Assembly: GCA_052078155.1 (NCBI GenBank) | Contig: JBQJBP010000003.1 | Coordinates: forward strand, 372,001-436,000 | DNA: 64,000 nucleotides | Reading direction: 5' to 3' | Source of the DNA: CAXBMB01 sp052078155 | Lineage (GTDB): Bacteria > Pseudomonadota > Alphaproteobacteria > Kiloniellales > DSM-21159 | In this document: one piece after another, positions 50,015 through 59,090 of the stretch | Layout: every line of letters begins with the position of its first letter | How positions within the stretch are numbered: the first letter of the stretch is position 1 | The notes under the pieces: generated by a model | The model's database searches: none | What the model was told of the DNA's origin: nothing | Seen by the model: only the letters and a program-made list of their open reading frames with translations | Made by a program: the position numbers and the translations under genes

Positions 50015-50869
50015 TTAGTCAGAAGCCAGTTCTTCAGCACTCAGGGGATCAGCATAAGCGCCGATCACCATGGCACCGCCATAGATGTCACCCAGTGCTT
50101 TTGCAAGGTCGCTCAGGCGCGCGTCTTCTTCAGTGACAAAGCCCGTCACTTCGAAGGCATGCAGCCAGCGGTCCGGGTCGTCGTACCAGACAGCCGTTTC
50201 TCCAGCCACGAAACCAGCGGTTTCCAGCTTGCTCTTCATGGCGCTGCGGCTAACCTGGGCGGACAGTTCCACCACCAAAAGGCTGCGGTCATGACCGCTT
50301 TCTTCGGGAACCGCGAGTCCAATCATCAGGCCATCTGCCGTGGACTTGGCCGTTTTGGCAAAAGGCAGGCGCGCCAGTACCCGGGGCACGGTATCGCCAC
50401 GGCGGAAAAGGTGGCGCCACCAAGGGTCCTGAGAATCCGTATCCAGATGGGACAGCAGCCCGACAGAGGCCGTGCCCTGCTCCACCGCGTTGATCACACG
50501 CACGGCAGAGGTTTCTTCAATGATCGGGGTTTCCACCCCGAAATGATCCCGGGCCAGTCCCATCAAGGCACCGTTGTCTTCCTGGGCTTCCACTGTCACC
50601 TGAAACGGGCCCTGCTGGGCCAGGGAGGCCGCAAAAATCTCCCGCCAGATGCGCACGAGAACCGCCTTGGACAGACTGCCAGAGGGCAAAGACAGCAACT
50701 GACGCAGAACCACGGCTTCGCGGCCCGGCCGCATGGTTGCTTTTGACGAGCCCTTGGCCTGCCCCACCTTGCGGGAGACCTCGGTACGACGCACCAGCAA
50801 CTCCTGAAGGGAACGGTCGATTTCGTCGATTTCTTGACGCAGCTTATCCAGGGGCACTTTTGCAGCCAT
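50015..50869 (-). CDS. Chorismate mutase fused to prephenate dehydratase-like domain
   Basis: A roughly 284-residue protein. Residues about 1-90 are an AroQ chorismate mutase (LDKLRQEIDEIDRSLQELLVRRTEVSRKVGQAKG, then MRPGREAVVLRQLL), with the catalytic Arg and Lys pattern. Residues about 95-200 resemble a reduced prephenate dehydratase-type periplasmic-binding domain, without the T-R-F active-site motif of true dehydratases. The C-terminus (RSLLVVELSAQVSRSAMKSKLETAGFV) looks ACT-like. It is first in an operon with hisC and tyrA. It probably has mutase activity with a regulatory tail. Confidence 0.85.
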   Translation of the reverse strand: MAAKVPLDKLRQEIDEIDRSLQELLVRRTEVSRKVGQAKGSSKATMRPGREAVVLRQLLSLPSGSLSKAVLVRIWREIFAASLAQQGPFQVTVEAQEDNGALMGLARDHFGVETPIIEETSAVRVINAVEQGTASVGLLSHLDTDSQDPWWRHLFRRGDTVPRVLARLPFAKTAKSTADGLMIGLAVPEESGHDRSLLVVELSAQVSRSAMKSKLETAGFVAGETAVWYDDPDRWLHAFEVTGFVTEEDARLSDLAKALGDIYGGAMVIGAYADPLSAEELASD

Positions 50870-51228
50870 AACAGTTACATGATCTTTGTCGGAAGAACGG
50901 GCAGGTAGTGATAGTCGCTGCAAAGAAAGAAAGCAAAAGGAAAGAAGCTATTCCTGCCCTGCGCCGGTCATTAAGATAAAGCAACTCAGTTTAACCGTAA
51001 CTTTCTTGCGCAACCACATCACGCTGTGCGGCAAACCAATTCCAATTTCACCGTGCATTTGATGGCATGTCCAATCTCGATACGCATAAGACAAAACAAA
51101 CAAATGCAAGATTCGATCACTTAGGAACACACCGCTTCAAGTGCTAGATCAGCCACCTGACAGTCCTTTATGCGCCCCTAATAGAAGTCATTTATCCCAC
51201 GTAGCTGTTGCGTGCATGAAAGTACCCC
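50870..51228. other. Divergent intergenic region, chorismate mutase / octaheme cytochrome
   Basis: AT-rich in 50,900-51,120 and probably holds both promoters. No Fnr-type palindrome, terminator or gene was recognised. Confidence 0.3.
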
Positions 51229-53658
51229 ATGCCTCTTCAAAACAATTCCCTTTTCGTCCCGGTCTTTTTGGCAGCACTCGTCTTATTGATGACAGTAGGG
51301 GGCAACTTTCTTTTCGGGGCTCTCGCCCAGACATCCGAGCCCCCGGTGACCTTGGCCAGCGGTTCCGCAAGCTCCCAGGCTGAGAACACGACAAAAAAAA
51401 CGGCTGAAAAAGGAACAGGAAACAGGGCGGAAAAGCCTGCTTACGTTTCTTCTGAAAGCTGCCAGCAATGCCATCAGCAGGAAGCCGAAGACTGGCAGGG
51501 TTCCCACCACAGCTGGGCCTGGAACGACCCAACAAGTGACCGGGTGCTGGGTGACTTCAAGGATAGCGTCTTTGAGCATCATGGCATCCAGACCAGGTTT
51601 CGCTCTGACGAAGAAGGCTACTGGATCGAAACCGCTGATCAGGACGGCAAACCACAGCGCTATGACATTGCCTATACGGTGGGTGTCAGCCCTTTGCAGC
51701 AATACCTGATTGAAGGGCCCGGGGGCCGTTTGCAGGTTCTGGACATAGCCTGGGACAGCCAGAAAGACCGCTGGTTCATGGTTTTTCCAGACCAGCAGGA
51801 CAATGTGCCCGGCAATGCCCTGCACTGGTCTGGTGTCTACAAAAACTGGAACGGTCGCTGCGCGGAATGCCATGCCACCAACTATCAGAAAAACTACCGA
51901 CCGCAGAGCCGGAGTTTCGACAGCAACTGGAGTGAAAAGGGCGTCACCTGCCAGGCCTGCCACGGACCGGGTGAAGCCCATCTGGCCTGGGCCGGCGATC
52001 CCAGCGGTTTTGACGTCAACACCTATGCCGGGGTCAACGACCTGGGGCTACCAACGGCCTCTCACGTCAAAACGTCAGGGGGACTGTTCGCCTCCCCCGA
52101 ACTGGAGGCCTGCACAGCCTGTCATTCCCGCCGCAGTGCCTATGCCGACCGCAGTCCGGCCTTTGGAACAGCCTTTTCTGACAGCTACGATCTGGCAGGC
52201 CTGCGCAGTGGCCTCTATCACCCAGACGGGCAGATTCTGGACGAAGTCTATGTCGCTGGGTCTTTCCTGCAGAGCAAGATGTATCAGGCCGGGGTTACCT
52301 GTCTGGACTGCCACGATCCACACAGCGGGGAAACGAAAGCCGCGGACAACAGCCTGTGCACCCAATGCCACAGTCCCGCCGGAAACAGCCGCTTTTCTTC
52401 GCTGGAGCCCAAACTCTATGACAGGTGGGAACACAGCAAACACACAAGCGGGCAACCGGGGTCCTTTTGTGTCGACTGCCACATGCCCGCCCAGACCTAC
52501 ATGCAGGTCGATCCCCGACGTGACCATCGCATGGGCATCCCTGATCCGCTGCGCAGCAACCAACTTGGCAGTCCCAATGCCTGCCAAAGCTGCCATCTGG
52601 ATCAGACCGCGACCTGGGTAGAGGAAGCCTACGCCAAGCTGTTTTCAGGCAATGACCAGTCGAGCGGATCTGAGGCTTCAAAGCTGGATTTCGCGACCGT
52701 CTTCCACACCCACGACCGCGCCCTGGCCCAGGGACAGCTGGATCCGGTGGGCACTTTCGACCTGCTGAAGCTGGCCCGTGATGACCAGTTGCCTGCCCTC
52801 ATCCGGGCATCTGCCCTGGAACGTCTGAGTGCCTATGCCAACAGGCTCTACTGGCCCGAACTGGCGGTTTTTCTGCAAGACCCGGATCCATTGATTCGCA
52901 GCGCCGCCGCCAAACTCTACCAGGCGGCACCGGTTGAGCAAAAGCTGCGCGCCCTGGGTCCGGCCCTGTCAGACCCCTCCCGTTCTGTACGTATTCCAGC
53001 GGCCCGGGCACTGATGCATGCCCCTCAAAACAGCCTCACCCGGGCACAGCGCCAGGCCCTGCAGCAGGCCGCGCGGGAGTTTCAGTTTTCCCTGCTCGCC
53101 AATGCGGACCATCCCAACAACCAGCTGGCCATGGCCAGGCTGGCGCTATCCTTCCGCAATGCGAAGGCTGCCCATGCCGCCCTGAATGAAGCCCTCTGGA
53201 TGGACCCCCAGTTCCCGGATGCCTGGATCCTGAAAGCCAGATTGCAAATGGCAGAACAGCGTCCGGATCAGGTCCGCAAAACCATGGCCGACGCCCTGAT
53301 GGCCCTGCCAGGGTCTGCCCCTCTGCATCACTTCTTTGGAAACTATCTGGCGGGCCAGCGACAATACCGAACCGCCATCGAACTGCTGGAGCAGGCAAGC
53401 ACTCTGCCTGATGCGGATCCCGTCATCTCACGAGACCTTGCTGTTGTTCTGAGTCAGGCCGGGCGAAATGAAGACGCCAGAGACCGGCTCAAAAACTACC
53501 TTAAGGACCAGCAGGAAGACCTTGTAGCCCAGGAGCTGCTGGCGCAGATCTTTTTGCAACTGGGCCAGACGGACGAAGCAAGGGTGACAGTTCAGTCTCT
53601 CAAGGCACAAGCCCCGGACCATCCTCTTCCCGCCAACCTGCAAACTCTTCTGCCCTGA
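51229..53658 (+). CDS. Octaheme c-type cytochrome with HEAT/TPR-like C-terminus
   Basis: An 809-residue exported protein. After an N-terminal signal/anchor (FVPVFLAALVLLMTVGGNFLFGALA) it has eight C-x-x-C-H haem sites at about residues 78, 211, 241, 295, 358, 377, 414 and 452, in a cytochrome c-554-like arrangement. From about 480 to 600 come HEAT-like helices (LLKLARDDQLPALIRASALERLSAYANRL), and from about 620 to 800 TPR units (LALSFRNAKAAHAALNEALWMDPQFPDAWILKARL). It probably carries electrons in the periplasm; the partner is unknown. Single gene with its own terminator. Confidence 0.88.
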   Translation: MPLQNNSLFVPVFLAALVLLMTVGGNFLFGALAQTSEPPVTLASGSASSQAENTTKKTAEKGTGNRAEKPAYVSSESCQQCHQQEAEDWQGSHHSWAWNDPTSDRVLGDFKDSVFEHHGIQTRFRSDEEGYWIETADQDGKPQRYDIAYTVGVSPLQQYLIEGPGGRLQVLDIAWDSQKDRWFMVFPDQQDNVPGNALHWSGVYKNWNGRCAECHATNYQKNYRPQSRSFDSNWSEKGVTCQACHGPGEAHLAWAGDPSGFDVNTYAGVNDLGLPTASHVKTSGGLFASPELEACTACHSRRSAYADRSPAFGTAFSDSYDLAGLRSGLYHPDGQILDEVYVAGSFLQSKMYQAGVTCLDCHDPHSGETKAADNSLCTQCHSPAGNSRFSSLEPKLYDRWEHSKHTSGQPGSFCVDCHMPAQTYMQVDPRRDHRMGIPDPLRSNQLGSPNACQSCHLDQTATWVEEAYAKLFSGNDQSSGSEASKLDFATVFHTHDRALAQGQLDPVGTFDLLKLARDDQLPALIRASALERLSAYANRLYWPELAVFLQDPDPLIRSAAAKLYQAAPVEQKLRALGPALSDPSRSVRIPAARALMHAPQNSLTRAQRQALQQAAREFQFSLLANADHPNNQLAMARLALSFRNAKAAHAALNEALWMDPQFPDAWILKARLQMAEQRPDQVRKTMADALMALPGSAPLHHFFGNYLAGQRQYRTAIELLEQASTLPDADPVISRDLAVVLSQAGRNEDARDRLKNYLKDQQEDLVAQELLAQIFLQLGQTDEARVTVQSLKAQAPDHPLPANLQTLLP

Positions 53659-53670
53659 CCGGCAAACAGA

Positions 53671-53714
53671 AAGCGGCGGAAAGACGAACTGTCTCTCCAC
53701 CGCTTCTCTTTTTC
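53671..53714 (+). terminator. Intrinsic terminator after octaheme gene
   Basis: AAGCGGCGGAAAGAC pairs with GTCTCTCCACCGCTT (13 of 15 canonical), loop GAACT, followed by CTCTTTTT. Confidence 0.88.
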
Positions 53715-53732
53715 AGATCACTCTCACCAGAC

Positions 53733-53867
53733 CCGGAGTCAAATCGTTTTAAGTGGCCTCACTGCGTGATCGCGCTAAAAGCGGGAAACTCTTTTGAGTG
53801 TTTTAGAGAATGCGTCACGGGTTAGGACACGCGTAAAACGCGTCTAACCAAACCGGTCATACTCTAG
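53733..53867 (-). repeat. Dispersed MITE-like repeat, full length, diverged
   Basis: A 135-base copy in reverse orientation. It starts GGAGTCAAATCG and TTAAGTGG, passes through GTTTTAGAGAATG, a hairpin with GGTTAG/CTAACC around ACGCGTAAAACGCGT, and ends AAACCGGTCATACTCTAG. It lies between convergent octaheme and nucleotidase genes; its CTA is the nucleotidase stop codon. Confidence 0.8.
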
Positions 53868-55864
53868 CTGGCATTGGCCGCCTTTACCTGCAAACGTCCG
53901 TCTTTGGCCGCCCCCTGTGCCGGGGTGATTTCGCCCATCTCGCGAATGGCCCGGACAATTTCATTGCGATAAACGAACCCGGTGTCGCGCTTCTTCTGGC
54001 TCTTGAGATCGTAGCCGACCAGATCCCCCGCAACTCCGGCACCAATCACCTTGCCATTCCAGGCTTCAGAGTATCCGCCGTTGCCGATGTAACTGCCGAA
54101 CGCCACTTTGAAGGTCTTGTCCAGCTGGTCGGCCAGGGCTTTTCCGTTGAGCATAACCTCCACGGCTTTGGCGTCTGCCGCAGAGCCGTTCAGCTCAATG
54201 GTGTAACGCAGCGCAGAAGAAAAATGCAGGAACCCGCGGGAGACGTAGCCGTTCAGATTGACGGCGTTTTCCCCCACCAGTTCCTCCGGGCGCACGATAC
54301 GCTGGGCGTTGCTGTCCAGAATGTCCTGGATCTGCTGGCCGGTCAGTTCAAAGACCTGCACGGAATCCGTAAAGGGCATGACCTTGAACCAGGCTTCAAA
54401 GCTGAGATCCCCCTGGGCCGGGATGCCGGTCACCAGACCGGAGGCATTGAAGGCCGCCAGATCGACAGCCCCTTCACTGAAGCCCTGGGACGCGGAAACC
54501 AGGGCATCGTTCATGAAGTTGGCAATGGCTGCCTCTCCCACGTAACGATCGGCCACCGTGGCGTCATGGCCCATATCTTCGCCCGCATTCACCTGGGCAA
54601 TGGTTTCCTGCAGCTTGCTGTCCAGACGCTGCCAGATGGGCCCCATGACCAGCTCTTCAAAGGCCTGGTCGTAATCTCCCGGCTGTTCCAGAGAGGCGAA
54701 TTTCTCATCTCCTTCCTTGACCCGCTTGTCCGCCTTTTTCAACCTGGTCAGCTGAGCCTGGCGCGCCGAAGCAACGGGCGTGGCTCCCAGAGCCACCTCC
54801 ATCTGGAAATCCCCCAGGTGGGACCCATGGCCCCCGGCCTGCAGCACAGGCACATCCTGGAACAGCTCCTCCAGTTTTTCGACGTTCAGGGCCGTATGGG
54901 TATGCCCGCCAACAATAACCACAGGCTTATCGGTCAGACCGGACACGGTTTCAGCCAGCGCGCTGTCACCTTCCCCAATGAACCGGGCCGCCCCGGCTTT
55001 GCCGGAGCGATGCTGTCCGGCGCCATAGCCCAGATGGGTCAGCAGCACGACAACATCAGACTGCTCGGCCACTGCGGGCAGCAGGGCCTTGGCGGTTGCC
55101 AGGGGACTGGAGATTTCCAGGCCGGGATTTTCTGGGGTGCCCAGACGTGTGTCTTCACGGGTCGTCAGCCCGATCACCCCAATGCGCAGACCTTTGGAAA
55201 CGGCAATCACTGCGGGGTAATAGTGGGCGTTGCGACGCAGATCAGGGGCGCTGTGAACATTGGCTGACAGCACTGGCAGCTGCTTGTGGCTTTCGAGAGC
55301 TTTGGCCAGCAGTTTGGTGCCCCGGTCAAACTCGTGATTGCCCAGGACGGCAAAATCGACCCCGGCGGGGATGTAGGCGTTGTACGCCGGATGGACCACA
55401 AAGGTTTCCGGCGTGAAACCCAGCAGTTCATCCAGCACCCCGCCGGTCATGTCATCCCCGGCAGACAGGAAGAGAACCACTTCTTCTTCCCCGGCAGCGG
55501 CCCGGCGTTCCTTGGCCAGCTTGACCATCTGACTGAAGTAGTGGGTCGTGCCTTTCTTGCGGTGAGGCACAGTCAGATAGTTGTGCAGGTCATTGAAGTG
55601 CAGGATGCTGACGCGGCGGCTTTCCCCCTCCGGCAACGCTGTCGGCAGAGTTGCCCCTTGGGCTGGCACCAGACGGTCCACCGGCTCTGCCAGCAGATCG
55701 GTCTGACCGTCTGTGGTGACAGCAAACAGCTGATCCACAACACCATAAGGATTGGGTGTGATCTCAGTCACCGTCAGATCAGCGGCGGAAACCTGTGCGG
55801 TCGTGCCCAGCAGGAAAGCGGCAACCAGCGTCAGGCGACCAAGCGGCGCCTTGATTCTCAACAT
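53864..55864 (-). CDS. 5'-nucleotidase / UshA-like metallophosphatase, exported
   Basis: A 666-residue periplasmic or secreted protein. The signal peptide (LTLVAAFLLGTTAQVSA) is followed by a metallophosphatase domain: D-L-H-N (ILHFNDLHNYL), GDDMTG, G-N-H-E (AVLGNHEFDRG), LTHLGYG and GGHTHT. It is followed by a 5'-nucleotidase C-terminal domain (NFMNDALVSASQGFSEGAVDLAAFNASGLVTGIPAQGDLSFEAWFKVMPFTDSVQVFELTGQQI). It degrades extracellular nucleotides. The TAG stop lies in the end of the adjacent repeat. Confidence 0.92.
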   Translation of the reverse strand: MLRIKAPLGRLTLVAAFLLGTTAQVSAADLTVTEITPNPYGVVDQLFAVTTDGQTDLLAEPVDRLVPAQGATLPTALPEGESRRVSILHFNDLHNYLTVPHRKKGTTHYFSQMVKLAKERRAAAGEEEVVLFLSAGDDMTGGVLDELLGFTPETFVVHPAYNAYIPAGVDFAVLGNHEFDRGTKLLAKALESHKQLPVLSANVHSAPDLRRNAHYYPAVIAVSKGLRIGVIGLTTREDTRLGTPENPGLEISSPLATAKALLPAVAEQSDVVVLLTHLGYGAGQHRSGKAGAARFIGEGDSALAETVSGLTDKPVVIVGGHTHTALNVEKLEELFQDVPVLQAGGHGSHLGDFQMEVALGATPVASARQAQLTRLKKADKRVKEGDEKFASLEQPGDYDQAFEELVMGPIWQRLDSKLQETIAQVNAGEDMGHDATVADRYVGEAAIANFMNDALVSASQGFSEGAVDLAAFNASGLVTGIPAQGDLSFEAWFKVMPFTDSVQVFELTGQQIQDILDSNAQRIVRPEELVGENAVNLNGYVSRGFLHFSSALRYTIELNGSAADAKAVEVMLNGKALADQLDKTFKVAFGSYIGNGGYSEAWNGKVIGAGVAGDLVGYDLKSQKKRDTGFVYRNEIVRAIREMGEITPAQGAAKDGRLQVKAANAS

Positions 55865-56049
55865 CTCGTAACTCCCCGAATTTGCCAGTCGCCCCCAAGG
55901 CTAGAGGGATCAGGGACGACGAAAAACTCAGTGAGTAACGGGCAGGCGTGACAGTCACATGACTGCGTATGAACACTTCTGAGGCAGTCATGTGACAGGA
56001 GATAAGGTTCAAATGAAGGCGAAAAATCACCAGGAGGGTGCGACGTCGC

Positions 56050-56847
56050 TCACTCTTCCGGGGTGGCTTCTTTGACCATCAGGGGTTTGCAGGTCAGGGC
56101 ACGCGGCAGGACCTGTCCCAGTGCCGGTTGCGGTTTAGGCAAACGCACAACCACGCCTCGGCGGCGGCGCTGATCCACCCGGATCGCTGTTCCGGCATAA
56201 ACCTGTTTGCTGGCCTCAATCACATTGACCCCGGCAAAGTGCGGGGCAAAACGCCGTCCCATGCGTTCCCAGGCTGCCGCCGACCGCAGGACCCAGCCGG
56301 ATTTGGTGGGCGGGACATAAAGGGCCCGGCCATTGCGCAGGGGCGTGAAATTGTTCTCCCGCAGGAGTCTGGAAATCTGGGAGGGGGAAAAGGGATAGCC
56401 GCAGCCGAACGGCGTGCGTTCCTTACGGGCCCACAGCCCCCGCCGGTTGGGAACCACCACCAGCAGGCGGGCCTCCCCCTTCATCACACGCCAGACCTCC
56501 TGCATCATGTCCCGCAGGTAGTCTCCGTTCTCCACACAATGGACCAGCAGGACCTTATCAACGGAATAATCCGGCAGCGGCAGCTCTGTCTCATCCACCA
56601 GCCCGACGGCATTGGGACCCTCAGGGGGCCAGTGCACCACCCCCTGGGCAGCCGGCATCAGGGAAATGACCCGTTCCGCCTTGTTCTTGAACTGGCGCAG
56701 GTAGGGCGTGGCAAAGCCCAGCCCCAGCACCACCTCGCCCGACACATCGGGCCAGAACCCGCGCAGGCGCTGACGGATCATATGGCGCGCCACCTGCCCG
56801 GTGCGGCTTTCGTAAAACTCGCGAAGATCAACAACGTCATTCCACAT
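56050..56847 (-). CDS. SAM-dependent methyltransferase
   Basis: A 265-residue class I methyltransferase of the alphaproteobacterial type found next to gloB. The N-terminal motif (VVDLREFYESRTGQVARHMIRQRLRGFWPDVSGEVVLGLGFATPYLRQF) gives the cofactor loop G-L-G-F-A-T-P; later ELPLPDYSVDKVLLVHCVENGDYLRDMMQEVWRVMKGEARLLVVVPNRRGLWARKERTPFG. Its substrate is unknown. The start was placed at MWNDVVDL; a longer frame to 56898 adds an unsupported tail. Divergent from gloB. Confidence 0.85.
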   Translation of the reverse strand: MWNDVVDLREFYESRTGQVARHMIRQRLRGFWPDVSGEVVLGLGFATPYLRQFKNKAERVISLMPAAQGVVHWPPEGPNAVGLVDETELPLPDYSVDKVLLVHCVENGDYLRDMMQEVWRVMKGEARLLVVVPNRRGLWARKERTPFGCGYPFSPSQISRLLRENNFTPLRNGRALYVPPTKSGWVLRSAAAWERMGRRFAPHFAGVNVIEASKQVYAGTAIRVDQRRRRGVVVRLPKPQPALGQVLPRALTCKPLMVKEATPEE

Positions 56848-57068
56848 GGCGGCACCATACCTCAGAACAGCAGAGGGCTGAACGGCTTTCTCCCTCAATC
56901 ATCGATCCGAGATACCAGCAGCAAACACAGCCTCATGTTCCGCGTCTTCCTCCAGCAAGCCTGTCCCTCTGCGTCACAGCGCCTGTGCAACAGCTGGCCT
57001 TGGTCCCCTTGCGCCGGGCTGGTAGTCTCCTCATCCCCCCGATCACGCACCAGCACGACAGGCCCATC

Positions 57069-57839
57069 ATGTCCAAACTGCAGATTCACCAGGTTCCCGT
57101 TCTCAGCGACAACTATGTCTATCTGGCGCACTGCCCGGAGTCCGGCGACACCGCTGTTGTGGACCCGGCCGTAGCGGCCCCAGTGCTGGCTGCTGCTAAA
57201 GATCTGGGCTGGACCATCACCCACATCATCAACACCCACCATCACGGCGATCACATCGGTGGAAATGGCGAGATCCAGGCCGCAACGGGCTGCAAGATCA
57301 TCGCAGCCCAGGTGGACCGTCACCGCATCCCCAACATTGATCAGGCGGTGGTTGAAGGCGACCGCATCCAGATTGGCAATGCGCAGGCCGAGGTGTTTTT
57401 TGTACCGGGTCACACCAGCGGCCACATCGCCTACTGGTTCGAAGAAAGCGATGCGCTTTTTTGCGGCGATACACTCTTTGCCCTGGGATGCGGACGCATG
57501 TTTGAGGGCAACCCCACCCAGTTCTGGTCGTCGCTTAGCAAACTGCGCGCCCTGCCTGACAGCACGCGGGTCTACTGCGCCCATGAGTATACCCAGGCCA
57601 ATGCCCGCTTTGCCGTCAGCGTCGATCCGGCAAACGCGGAACTGCTGAGCCGGGCGGATGCCATCGATGCGGCCCGGGCCAAGGGCCTGCCCACCGTGCC
57701 CTCCCTGCTGGGCGAAGAAAAACAAACCAATCCCTTCCTGCGGGCCGACAAGCCCGATCTGGCGGCTCACCTCAACATGGCCGGCCGGGATCCCATTGAG
57801 GTTTTTGCCGAAGTCCGCGCCCGCAAAGACAACTTCTAA
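57069..57839 (+). CDS. gloB: Hydroxyacylglutathione hydrolase (glyoxalase II)
   Basis: A 256-residue metallo-beta-lactamase-fold thioesterase that hydrolyses S-lactoylglutathione. Metal motif T-H-H-H-x-D-H (INTHHHGDHIGG), VPGHTSGHIAYWF, FCGDTLFALGCGRMFEG, AHEYTQANARFA, and the C-terminal glutathione-contact region NPFLRADKPDL are all present. Start at MSKLQIHQVPVLSDNY. A glutathione S-transferase gene follows. Confidence 0.95.
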   Translation: MSKLQIHQVPVLSDNYVYLAHCPESGDTAVVDPAVAAPVLAAAKDLGWTITHIINTHHHGDHIGGNGEIQAATGCKIIAAQVDRHRIPNIDQAVVEGDRIQIGNAQAEVFFVPGHTSGHIAYWFEESDALFCGDTLFALGCGRMFEGNPTQFWSSLSKLRALPDSTRVYCAHEYTQANARFAVSVDPANAELLSRADAIDAARAKGLPTVPSLLGEEKQTNPFLRADKPDLAAHLNMAGRDPIEVFAEVRARKDNF

Positions 57840-57927
57840 AACCAGCCATTCCGGGCACCGCCCAAGGCCCGTACATCTGCCTTTTAACCGCTGCCGACGG
57901 CAGCTTCCCAGTTTTAGGAAAGACCCC

Positions 57928-58539
57928 ATGAAGCTTCGTTACGCTTCCGCCAGCCCCTTTGTGCGCAAAGTCATGATCCTGGCCAAGGAAACCGGCCTGA
58001 TCAATCAGATCGAGGTGCTGACAGCCGATCCTTTCAATCAGGACCTCAGCGACATTGAACAGCACAACCCGCTGGGCAAGGTTCCTGCCCTCGTGACGGA
58101 GCACGACGGCACTTTCGTCAACTCCTATTCGGCCTTTGAGTATCTGGACAGCTTGCATGACGGACCCCGGTTTCTGCCGGTCGCCGGGCCGGAACGCTGG
58201 CGGGTTCAGCAACTGCACGGGCTGGCCGATGGCATTCTGGAATCAGCTGTGGGGCAGGTCTATGAATCCATCCGTCGGCCCGCAGAATTCAGCTACCCCG
58301 GATACATTGCCCGCTTGACCAACAAGATTACCAAGGCTCTGGATTATCTGGAGGCCGATGCAGATGCCCTCAGCAACGACCTGGATCTGGGCACCATCAC
58401 CCTGATCTGCGCGTTGGATTATCTGGATTTCCGTCTGAAAGACAGCATCGACTGGCGGCAGGCTCGACCGAAACTGCAAACCTGGCACAGCCAGTTCATC
58501 GACCGGCCTGCCATCAAAGACACCCTGCCCTTTCTCTAA
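57928..58539 (+). CDS. Glutathione S-transferase family protein
   Basis: A 203-residue GST. The thioredoxin-like N-domain (MKLRYASASPFVRKVMILAKETGL, with Ser-8/Ser-10 candidates for thiol activation, then NPLGKVPALVTEHDGTFVNSYSAFEYLD) and an alpha-helical C-domain (LALDYLDFRLKDSIDWRQARPKLQTWHSQFIDRPAIKDTLP type). AGGAAAGA lies before the start. It probably shares a transcript with gloB, 88 bases upstream. Confidence 0.9.
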   Translation: MKLRYASASPFVRKVMILAKETGLINQIEVLTADPFNQDLSDIEQHNPLGKVPALVTEHDGTFVNSYSAFEYLDSLHDGPRFLPVAGPERWRVQQLHGLADGILESAVGQVYESIRRPAEFSYPGYIARLTNKITKALDYLEADADALSNDLDLGTITLICALDYLDFRLKDSIDWRQARPKLQTWHSQFIDRPAIKDTLPFL

Positions 58540-58630
58540 TCCACCCTGTCACGTCACAGACCCTTGCTTTTCCTCCCCCGCGTTGTCACCTTCAACCTGA
58601 AGTAACGACACAGCAGCGGGGGGGAACGTT

Positions 58631-59053
58631 TTGCTGGACGCCCAACAAATCATCGAAAAACTGGGGCTGCAGCCTCATCCCGAAGGCGGGTACTTCCGGG
58701 AAACCTACCGCCATTCAACGCCGGAAGGGGGACGGGGTCTGTCCACTGCCATCTACTACCTGCTGCCGGAAGGCGAACGCAGCCACTGGCACCGGGTCGA
58801 TGCGGTTGAAATCTGGCACTGGTACGGCGGCGCACCGCTGGCTTTGTCTTTGTCCAGCAACGGTCAGGATGTGGAGACCCGCCAGCTGGGAAATGACATC
58901 TCTGCCGGACAGCGCCCCCAGATCATAGTGCCCGCCGATGCCTGGCAGTCCGCGGAAAGTCTGGGTTCCTGGACCCTGGTCGGCTGCACGGTCTCACCTG
59001 CCTTTGTATTTGAGGGCTTCGAGCTGGCCGCCCCCGACTGGATGCCCGGCTGA
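58631..59053 (+). CDS. Cupin-family protein (DUF985)
   Basis: A 140-residue cupin_5/DUF985 protein: IIEKLGLQPHPEGGYFRETYRH, YYLLPEGERSHWHRVDAVEIWHWYGGAPLALSL, and VPADAWQSAESLGSWTLVGCTVSPAFVFEGFELA. The His-rich SHWHRVDAVEIWHW segment suggests a metal site. Family members have no settled activity. It starts with TTG behind a GGGGGGG ribosome-binding site. Confidence 0.9.
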   Translation: MLDAQQIIEKLGLQPHPEGGYFRETYRHSTPEGGRGLSTAIYYLLPEGERSHWHRVDAVEIWHWYGGAPLALSLSSNGQDVETRQLGNDISAGQRPQIIVPADAWQSAESLGSWTLVGCTVSPAFVFEGFELAAPDWMPG

Positions 59054-59090
59054 CACGGTCCACAGTTTTTCTCCCGATTGGAATGCCCCC

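Noticed and set aside
49310..50746. A 478-codon open frame on the + strand
   Set aside because: It lies antisense to hisC and the chorismate mutase gene, both clear families. Its composition (His/Gln/Gly/Arg-rich) is typical of shadow frames in GC-rich DNA.
54224..55267. A 347-codon + strand frame inside the nucleotidase gene
   Set aside because: Antisense shadow; the nucleotidase motifs are complete on the other strand.
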